Of a stretch of DNA of 7,792 nt, positions 1 through 4,020 are shown piece after piece. Where the stretch lies: contig JAEWLX010000055.1 in NCBI GenBank assembly GCA_023457325.1, positions 1-7,792 of the forward strand, written 5' to 3'. Origin of the DNA: Bacillota bacterium (GTDB lineage Bacteria > Bacillota_I > Bacilli_A > RFN20 > CAG-826). The notes beneath the pieces were generated by a model, which worked only from the letters and a program-made list of their open reading frames with translations, ran no database searches and was not told where the DNA came from. Made by a program: the position numbers and the translations under genes. Position 1 is the stretch's first letter. Each line of letters begins with the position of its first letter.

Positions 1-608
1 AATGATTCGCCAAAGTAATTGGGGTGTCGAGTATAAGCCCATAAACCTTGGTCCATAATTTTACCACGGTTTTCGCTTTTAGCGATGAAACGTCTTAGTT
101 GAGCGTCGCCAACACTTTCGAAAAGGAAACCGATGATCCATAAAACCGCACCGGCAATCGTAAAACCATAAACAAGCCAATTAGTTGCGTACACTGTTCC
201 ATTTAAAGTAACGATAATAACAGTAGAAACAAGAATTGAAAGAAGAGCTTGTGACATGAATATTTTTAGAAACGCCAATAGGCGTGGATGCTTTCTACCA
301 ACTAGATTTTCACGCATTTTAACGTAGCGATAGTCTTCTGGTCTATTCCAGTTGCGCTTAAACAAATAACTAGAAAGCCGCAATCCCCAAATAGTCACTG
401 CAATCGTAATGACAATAGCTGGTATGCTCGGCCAATTATACTTGATAAGCGATGAAATTAACAAAGTTAGCCATGCATTAACAACGAAACTAGCTCCCCA
501 AACTATATCGATATAGCCATAGTTTTTCTTTTTTTCGGCAATTAGATAAGTCAAAGCAAAGAATAGAACAACAAAGATCGGCGGTAAGATATAACCCAAA
601 ATTACCAT
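1..608 (-). CDS. DUF1295 / steroid 5-alpha-reductase-like membrane protein (C-terminus cut by window edge)
   Basis: The frame starts at ATG 608-606 and runs without a stop for 202 codons to the left edge, so the C-terminal part is missing. Hydrophobic segments lie near residues 2-22, 33-55, 60-80, 117-137 and 143-163, so this is an integral membrane protein. Residues 188-201 read GLWAYTRHPNYFGE, the signature of the DUF1295 branch of the steroid 5-alpha-reductase/isoprenylcysteine methyltransferase superfamily, where it forms part of the NADPH or cofactor site. Family members are usually about 250-270 residues, so roughly 50-65 are missing. The substrate is unknown; lipid or fatty-acyl reduction is the usual guess. 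The start lies 4 bases after the stop of the DUF2177 gene, with a G-rich ribosome site inside that gene's last codons, so the two are probably co-translated. The family call is firm; the reaction is not. Confidence 0.88.
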   Translation of the reverse strand, partial: MVILGYILPPIFVVLFFALTYLIAEKKKNYGYIDIVWGASFVVNAWLTLLISSLIKYNWPSIPAIVITIAVTIWGLRLSSYLFKRNWNRPEDYRYVKMRENLVGRKHPRLLAFLKIFMSQALLSILVSTVIIVTLNGTVYATNWLVYGFTIAGAVLWIIGFLFESVGDAQLRRFIAKSENRGKIMDQGLWAYTRHPNYFGES

Positions 609-612
609 ATGC

Positions 613-1023
613 CTATACCCCCATCAAAACCGCTAAGTAATAAACAGCGACGGATGTCGCAGTCGACAAGAATGTTCCCCAGACAATATCTGCCAATGTC
701 ACATTAAGAGGCCACTTTTTAAGCGTTGCAAAGTTTGTTAAATCATATGTCGAGTAAGTAACCAAACCAAAAACAGCTCCGTAAATCAAAGCGTAAGACC
801 AACCCCGACCGCCAGCATATGCCGGTCCAATTACAAAGAGAGTAATACCGACAATAAAGATGAGATAAAAAATGATGGCCGGGACATAATTAACTTTCTC
901 TGCCATCAAATGCCCGAGGTTTTTCTTATAGAAACGAGGTGATATTTTGACGAGCCAAACTAAATCAAGGAGAAGAAAAACAACAAACGTAAGTCCAATT
1001 AGAATTAAATATTTTAAAAACAT
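613..1023 (-). CDS. DUF2177 family integral membrane protein
   Basis: This 136-residue protein has four predicted membrane segments, near residues 4-26, 47-66, 76-95 and 113-134. Family hallmarks visible are the LDLVWL stretch at 19-24, FYKKNLGHLM at 31-40, the YSTYDLTNFATLKKWP block at 90-105, and DIVWG at 112-116. Length matches the family. The biochemical role is unknown. DUF2177 genes often sit beside DUF1295 genes and lipid-modifying genes, and the same pairing occurs here (established knowledge, from memory). ATG 1023 is preceded by GGAGGA at 1033-1038, 9 bases away. A nearer ATG at 1028 is out of frame, so this start is well supported. It is the first gene of a leftward unit and is divergent from the vanZ-like gene. 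I see no convincing -35/-10 pair for it in 1039-1132. Confidence 0.9.
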   Translation of the reverse strand: MFLKYLILIGLTFVVFLLLDLVWLVKISPRFYKKNLGHLMAEKVNYVPAIIFYLIFIVGITLFVIGPAYAGGRGWSYALIYGAVFGLVTYSTYDLTNFATLKKWPLNVTLADIVWGTFLSTATSVAVYYLAVLMGV

Positions 1024-1117
1024 TATCCATATTCCTCCATATTAAATTTAACATGTGTCATATAAGGGGTGTAAGCAAATTACTCGCTGTTTTTGCTAAC
1101 TAGTAATTATTAATAAT

Positions 1118-1126
1118 TGTTACAAT
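1118..1126 (+). promoter_or_regulatory. Extended -10 promoter for the vanZ-like gene
   Basis: TG at 1118-1119, one base, then TACAAT at 1121-1126 gives a good extended -10 (TGnTATAAT type, 5 of 6 in the hexamer). The hexamer 17 bases upstream (AACTAG) is a poor -35, as is common for extended -10 promoters. Transcription would begin about 7 bases downstream, near 1132-1134, which coincides with the ATG at 1133. No transcription data support this; it is a sequence match only. Confidence 0.5.
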
Positions 1127-1132
1127 GCATAT

Positions 1133-1633
1133 ATGCTAAAGATGCGACCATCAAAAGTAGGTATTATCTATGCTTCTTTATTTGTTTTTATAAGTGCGGT
1201 AATTTTTATCTTCGCAGGTTTTTCTGGTGATGTATCTTCTTCACAAAGCGGCTTTGTTGTTAACGTTTTAAACTCGATTCTTCGATTTTTCGGTGTGGTT
1301 TTAAATGAAGGAGAATTAGCGGGTTTTGCTCTTTTTGTCCGTAAGTTTTTTGGTCACTTTTTAATTTTTCTAATCGATGGTGTCTTTGCGTATTTGGCCT
1401 TATACAAATTATTTTCTTTTAAGAAAAACTTAATTATTCTTCTATTTGGTGTCCTTTTAATGTTTTTGGTAGCTGGCATTTCTGAATTTATTCAATTCTT
1501 TGCTGGGGGGCGGAGCGCTAATTGGATTGATGTCGCAATCGATTTAGGCGGAGCGACAATTGGTTTAATAATTGCTTTTGCTTTCACAATTAAAACAAAT
1601 GAAAAAGCGGGTAATGAACCCGCTTCGATATAA
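1133..1633 (+). CDS. VanZ-like family membrane protein
   Basis: This 166-residue protein has about four membrane helices, near residues 10-30, 74-93, 99-120 and 133-154. The VanZ-superfamily pattern is clear: VRKFFGHF at 69-76, then SEFIQFFAGGR at 117-127, followed by D133 and D137, giving the E-x2-Q-x2-F-x3-R...D...D charge array within the membrane. The founding VanZ gives low-level teicoplanin resistance in glycopeptide-resistance clusters. Most homologues stand alone like this one and have no proven role, so resistance should not be inferred. The gene has no Shine-Dalgarno site before ATG 1133, and an extended -10 element ends only 6 bases upstream, which suggests a leaderless transcript. 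A second in-frame ATG at 1142 also lacks a ribosome site. Its last codons overlap a hairpin that terminates the opposing operon. Confidence 0.88.
   Translation: MLKMRPSKVGIIYASLFVFISAVIFIFAGFSGDVSSSQSGFVVNVLNSILRFFGVVLNEGELAGFALFVRKFFGHFLIFLIDGVFAYLALYKLFSFKKNLIILLFGVLLMFLVAGISEFIQFFAGGRSANWIDVAIDLGGATIGLIIAFAFTIKTNEKAGNEPASI
1602..1625 (-). terminator. Rho-independent terminator of the three-gene minus-strand operon, inside the vanZ-like CDS
   Basis: Arms 1605-1612 and 1618-1625 form an 8-bp perfect stem (AAGCGGGT/ACCCGCTT) with a 5-base loop at 1613-1617. Read leftward, the stem ends in a TTTTT run (complement of 1602-1606), and further T-rich sequence follows a few bases later. Read rightward, no T-run follows, so it acts on the minus strand. 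It lies about 20-40 bases past the stop of the flavodoxin-fold gene. Confidence 0.75.
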
Positions 1634-1643
1634 AAACTATAAT

Positions 1644-2219
1644 TTATCCGATTAATTTGCTTATTTGCTTTAAAAAATCAACGCGACTTTCTTGACCGCT
1701 AGACAGAACGGTGTCTTTATTTATCCAAACATTATTCTTAACTCCTACGCCTTCGAGAACGATTTTTAAGAAGACATTATCAATCGGATTACCTAAGTGT
1801 TCTTTGTAAACAAAAGTCGGTGTTTCAGAAGTAGTGATAACGTATGCTTTTTTAATGTGTGTTAGTTTACCAACTAAACCAGTTGCTCCATGATCGTAAG
1901 CAAAACCTTTAAGCATTACTTTATCGATAAAGCCTTTTAAGATGGCTGGGCTATCGCCCCACCAAATTGGGAAAATAACGACTAGTTCATCGGTATCAAG
2001 GAGCATTTTTTGATAGTTGCCTACTAGGGGGTCAGAAAATGAACCTTTGGAAAATAAGGAAAGTTCTTTTTCGGTCATGACCGGATTAAATCCATCCTTA
2101 TTTAAATCGATAATTTGATATGGTTTTTCTCTATCAGTTAGAGCCTTAGCAACTACGTCGAGAATGGCTTTGTTGAAGCTTCCATGCCAAGGGTGGGCAA
2201 GAATAATTGTTGTTTTCAT
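1644..2219 (-). CDS. NAD(P)H-dependent oxidoreductase, flavodoxin-like fold (Flavodoxin_2/NQO-KefF-MdaB type)
   Basis: This 191-residue cytosolic flavoprotein probably passes electrons from NAD(P)H to quinones or other electrophiles through bound FMN or FAD. Evidence is the N-terminal strand and flavin-phosphate loop ILAHPWHGSFNKAI (residues 6-19) and the FPIWWGDSPAILKGFIDKV block (83-101) with GFAY soon after, which matches the yW..P..LKG..D.v...GfaY signature of PF02525. The frame opens at ATG 2264, but I chose ATG 2219. It puts the conserved first strand right at the N-terminus and has AAGGA at 2226-2230, 6 bases away. The 15-residue extension (MIVLRIIPPKAKGNI) has no family counterpart. 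It is the last gene of the hydrolase/Imm-5-like operon, 47 bases after the preceding stop, and ends at the terminator at 1602-1625. The exact substrate cannot be read from sequence. Confidence 0.87.
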   Translation of the reverse strand: MKTTIILAHPWHGSFNKAILDVVAKALTDREKPYQIIDLNKDGFNPVMTEKELSLFSKGSFSDPLVGNYQKMLLDTDELVVIFPIWWGDSPAILKGFIDKVMLKGFAYDHGATGLVGKLTHIKKAYVITTSETPTFVYKEHLGNPIDNVFLKIVLEGVGVKNNVWINKDTVLSSGQESRVDFLKQISKLIG

Positions 2220-2239
2220 AATATTTCCTTTTGCTTTCG

Positions 2240-2253
2240 GCGGAATTATCCGC
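2240..2253 (-). other. Small GC hairpin in the intergenic leader of the oxidoreductase gene
   Basis: GCGGA at 2240-2244 pairs with TCCGC at 2249-2253 around a 4-base loop. It lies between the Imm-5-like stop and the AAGGA ribosome site (2226-2230). No T-run follows on the minus strand, so it is not a terminator. A role in mRNA processing or translational tuning is only a guess. Confidence 0.35.
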
Positions 2254-2266
2254 AGCACTATCATAT

Positions 2267-2728
2267 CTAATTGGTAACGGGTGTATCAATCGAAACGATA
2301 AAACGGGCAAGAGATTCAAGAGCGGCATTTTGTTTTTGAACGAGTTTTGATATTTCTTCACTATCAATATTTGCCGCCCTTAATGCTTTATTTGCATATT
2401 CGGTTGCGTGTAAAGCGTGCTCTTTAACGTGGGCGGTGGCAATCACGTGGCCATAAGCTCGCAAAAGATTGCATCTTACTTCATTTTTTTCATGACGAGC
2501 AATTTCGTGCATCTTGAGGGCTTGATTACGCATGTGAGAAACTTTATGAAAGCCAGTCAGAAAACGATTTGTTTCCAAAACCATCAGGCGATACTCGTCA
2601 TCGTTTCTAACATTAAAGTTAAGAATGTCGATGACTTCGCGGACATTGCGCAAAGCCCATTTCATCATCTCCCGATTGGAGAGAGAATCGCTGTATTTTA
2701 ATAATTCAACAATTGTTTTTGAAGGCAT
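2267..2728 (-). CDS. Imm-5-like putative immunity protein
   Basis: This 153-residue, mostly helical soluble protein has no signal peptide or membrane segment. The strongest signature is AYGHVIATAHVKEHALHATE (residues 91-110), running on into YANKAL. It resembles the A.GHAVATAHV..HA..AA.YA.KAV block of proteins annotated as 'putative immunity protein' (Imm-5-like domain, established knowledge, from memory). The N-terminal TIVELLKYSDSLSNREMMKWALRN region fits the usual TI..LL....D.R..A.WA opening. What it neutralises, if anything, is unknown. Two starts compete. GTG 2737 would overlap the hydrolase by 8 bases. ATG 2728, which I chose, lies one base past the hydrolase TAA and has the GGGTGAG ribosome-like stretch just before it. 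Either way, translation is probably coupled to the upstream hydrolase gene. The family call is moderately sure; the function is not. Confidence 0.72.
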   Translation of the reverse strand: MPSKTIVELLKYSDSLSNREMMKWALRNVREVIDILNFNVRNDDEYRLMVLETNRFLTGFHKVSHMRNQALKMHEIARHEKNEVRCNLLRAYGHVIATAHVKEHALHATEYANKALRAANIDSEEISKLVQKQNAALESLARFIVSIDTPVTN

Positions 2729-2729
2729 G

Positions 2730-3866
2730 TTACTCACCCATTTTTCTTTTGAATTTCGCTTCTATTTTTTTCGACTTTTTTTCTAAATTTTTCTCGCGGG
2801 TAAAATAATTAGACATCAACTCTTTTGCTAGATCCAAAAATGTTTTGCGTAACAACTTCTTTGTATGGCTGTCTGATTCGCGATATTCGCCATAGATAAG
2901 TTTTGCGTTAGCTTTAAAGTTTTCGGTAAACTCGCTTAAAGTTGTACATTGGGAAATTTGAAGCAAATCGAAGAAGTTATCGATAATTATCTGCCGATCG
3001 CTAACACTAAAACCATTTAACCAAGCATATAGTGAGTTTTTAATTTTTCGTGACGAAACGCTCAAGTTCGTCTCGTGAAGCAAGTCGCTCGTTTCGCTAT
3101 CAATTTGCCAGTTATATAAATTGTGCTGAGCAAAAAGAGTTCCTTGAGACTTTACTATATAATAGTAAGAATTGGTTTGAAGAATCATTCCAATGATGCT
3201 TTCTTCAGGAACAATTTTAATGACCTTAGGTAGGAGGTTAATATACTCAGTAGATGACGATATATCTTCACGAAAATCAGGGCCATCTAGATTATAAATA
3301 GAGCAAACTCTATTCTTAATCTTGTCTTTTTGTTTCATCGTGGCGTAAAAAGCTAAATTACCACCTTTAGAATGACCAACGACAATTATTTTGGAAAAAC
3401 GATATTTGTTCGCTGTCGCTTTTAAGTATTCAACGGCTCTTGTTTGGGCTGGTATTTCATCAAGAAAAACCATATTAAAATCTTCTTTCCAGCCGTTGAT
3501 GGTGTCGTCTGTTCCCCGGAATGCGACAACAATTAAGCTGCGATTCACAACAAATGTTGTTGCCGAAAATTGCATCTCAAATAAGAGATTAGTTTCTGAA
3601 ACGTGATTGGCGACTTTTACATTTTGAAAGCGTAAACTTTTTGAAACGCAAAGCAGAAGTTCTTCATTTTGTTCTTTTGAATGACTTTTGCTGGCGGCAA
3701 GTTTGGCTTTTTCGCCAATTAGTTCAAGTCTTTTCCCTTTTTTTACTACCGAAAAATCAAGATATGATAGCTGAGCAAAGACTAAAGCATCAGCATCGCG
3801 AAAATTGCCAAGCGATAGCCGAGCATTTTCTTTTCGTACATAATTAGTGATGTTGATGACTGCCAT
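2730..3866 (-). CDS. DUF2974 (Mbeg1-like) alpha/beta hydrolase, lipase-like
   Basis: This 378-residue protein has the full set of lipase-like landmarks. FRGTDDTINGWKEDFNM at 116-132 is the family's strand and oxyanion region. The nucleophile elbow GHSKGGN is at 164-170, with Ser166. LDGPDF at 193-198 probably supplies the acid (Asp194), and QHNLYNW at 247-253 supplies His248. The N-terminal NYVRKENARLSLGNFRDADA into LVFAQLSYLDF (8-38) matches the usual opening of the family and supports ATG 3866, although its ribosome site (GGA at 3877-3879, 10 bases away) is weak. There is no signal peptide or membrane helix. The tail (about 355-376) is strongly basic and may be a coiled or membrane-surface-binding end. 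The substrate is unknown; ester or lipid hydrolysis is expected. It is first in an operon with the Imm-5-like gene, whose start abuts its stop, and a flavodoxin-fold enzyme. Confidence 0.88.
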   Translation of the reverse strand: MAVINITNYVRKENARLSLGNFRDADALVFAQLSYLDFSVVKKGKRLELIGEKAKLAASKSHSKEQNEELLLCVSKSLRFQNVKVANHVSETNLLFEMQFSATTFVVNRSLIVVAFRGTDDTINGWKEDFNMVFLDEIPAQTRAVEYLKATANKYRFSKIIVVGHSKGGNLAFYATMKQKDKIKNRVCSIYNLDGPDFREDISSSTEYINLLPKVIKIVPEESIIGMILQTNSYYYIVKSQGTLFAQHNLYNWQIDSETSDLLHETNLSVSSRKIKNSLYAWLNGFSVSDRQIIIDNFFDLLQISQCTTLSEFTENFKANAKLIYGEYRESDSHTKKLLRKTFLDLAKELMSNYFTREKNLEKKSKKIEAKFKRKMGE

Positions 3867-3878
3867 TAGATAATTTTC

Positions 3879-3900
3879 CGCTCAAATTAAAATTTGAACG
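3879..3900. promoter_or_regulatory. 22-nt palindrome in the leader of the hydrolase operon (possible operator)
   Basis: CGCTCAAATT at 3879-3888 and AATTTGAACG at 3891-3900 are inverted repeats around AA, with one mismatch that would be a G-U pair in RNA. It lies just downstream of the predicted start of transcription and ends at the weak GGA ribosome site (3877-3879). It could be a repressor operator or an mRNA hairpin limiting access to the ribosome site. With no T-run after it on the minus strand, it is not a terminator. Confidence 0.5.
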
Positions 3901-3910
3901 CCTATTTACT

Positions 3911-3939
3911 ATGGTATGAATAATTACGTCCTAATTCAA
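3911..3939 (-). promoter_or_regulatory. Sigma-A-type promoter for the hydrolase/Imm-5-like/oxidoreductase operon
   Basis: Read leftward, TTGAAT (complement of 3934-3939) and TACCAT (complement of 3911-3916) are separated by exactly 17 bases. Each matches consensus at 4 of 6 positions. Transcription would start near 3904, leaving a leader of about 38 bases that contains the palindrome. It follows directly after the terminator of the upstream reductase gene, so the operon needs a promoter here. Confidence 0.5.
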
Positions 3940-3962
3940 TGTTAATAACCAAGAAATTGCAT

Positions 3963-4014
3963 AAAAAAGCCACTCTTGGATCAGGTGATTGATTCCTATT
4001 CCAAAAATGGCTTT
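3963..4014 (-). terminator. Strong rho-independent terminator of the CoA-disulfide reductase gene
   Basis: Arms 4000-4014 and 3966-3980 pair over 15 bases with two G-U pairs and no mismatch. The loop is 19 bases (3981-3999). Read leftward, the stem ends in a TTTTTT run (complement of 3963-3968). It begins 7 bases past the stop codon of the reductase, so assignment to that gene is secure. Confidence 0.9.
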
Positions 4015-4020
4015 AATTTT

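Noticed and set aside
1039..1132. Promoter for the DUF2177 gene
   Set aside because: TTATAT and TTAAAT hexamers exist on the minus strand, but none has an acceptable -35 at 16-18 bases or a clean extended -10, so I did not list one.
1133..1633. Glycopeptide resistance determinant
   Set aside because: Only a VanZ-like domain is present; no vanA/H/X/R/S-type genes are nearby, and most VanZ-like proteins have no link to resistance.
2220..2264. Longer start (ATG 2264) for the flavodoxin-fold oxidoreductase
   Set aside because: The added 15 residues precede the conserved first strand and have no family counterpart, while ATG 2219 has AAGGA 6 bases upstream.
2729..2737. GTG 2737 as the start of the Imm-5-like gene
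   Set aside because: It has no ribosome site and is a weaker start codon. ATG 2728 has GGGTGAG just upstream and gives the usual N-terminus. It cannot be fully excluded.
3391..3847. Plus-strand open frames of about 70 codons opposite the hydrolase
   Set aside because: They lie antisense to a well-supported hydrolase gene, have no family resemblance and no ribosome sites; they are shadows.
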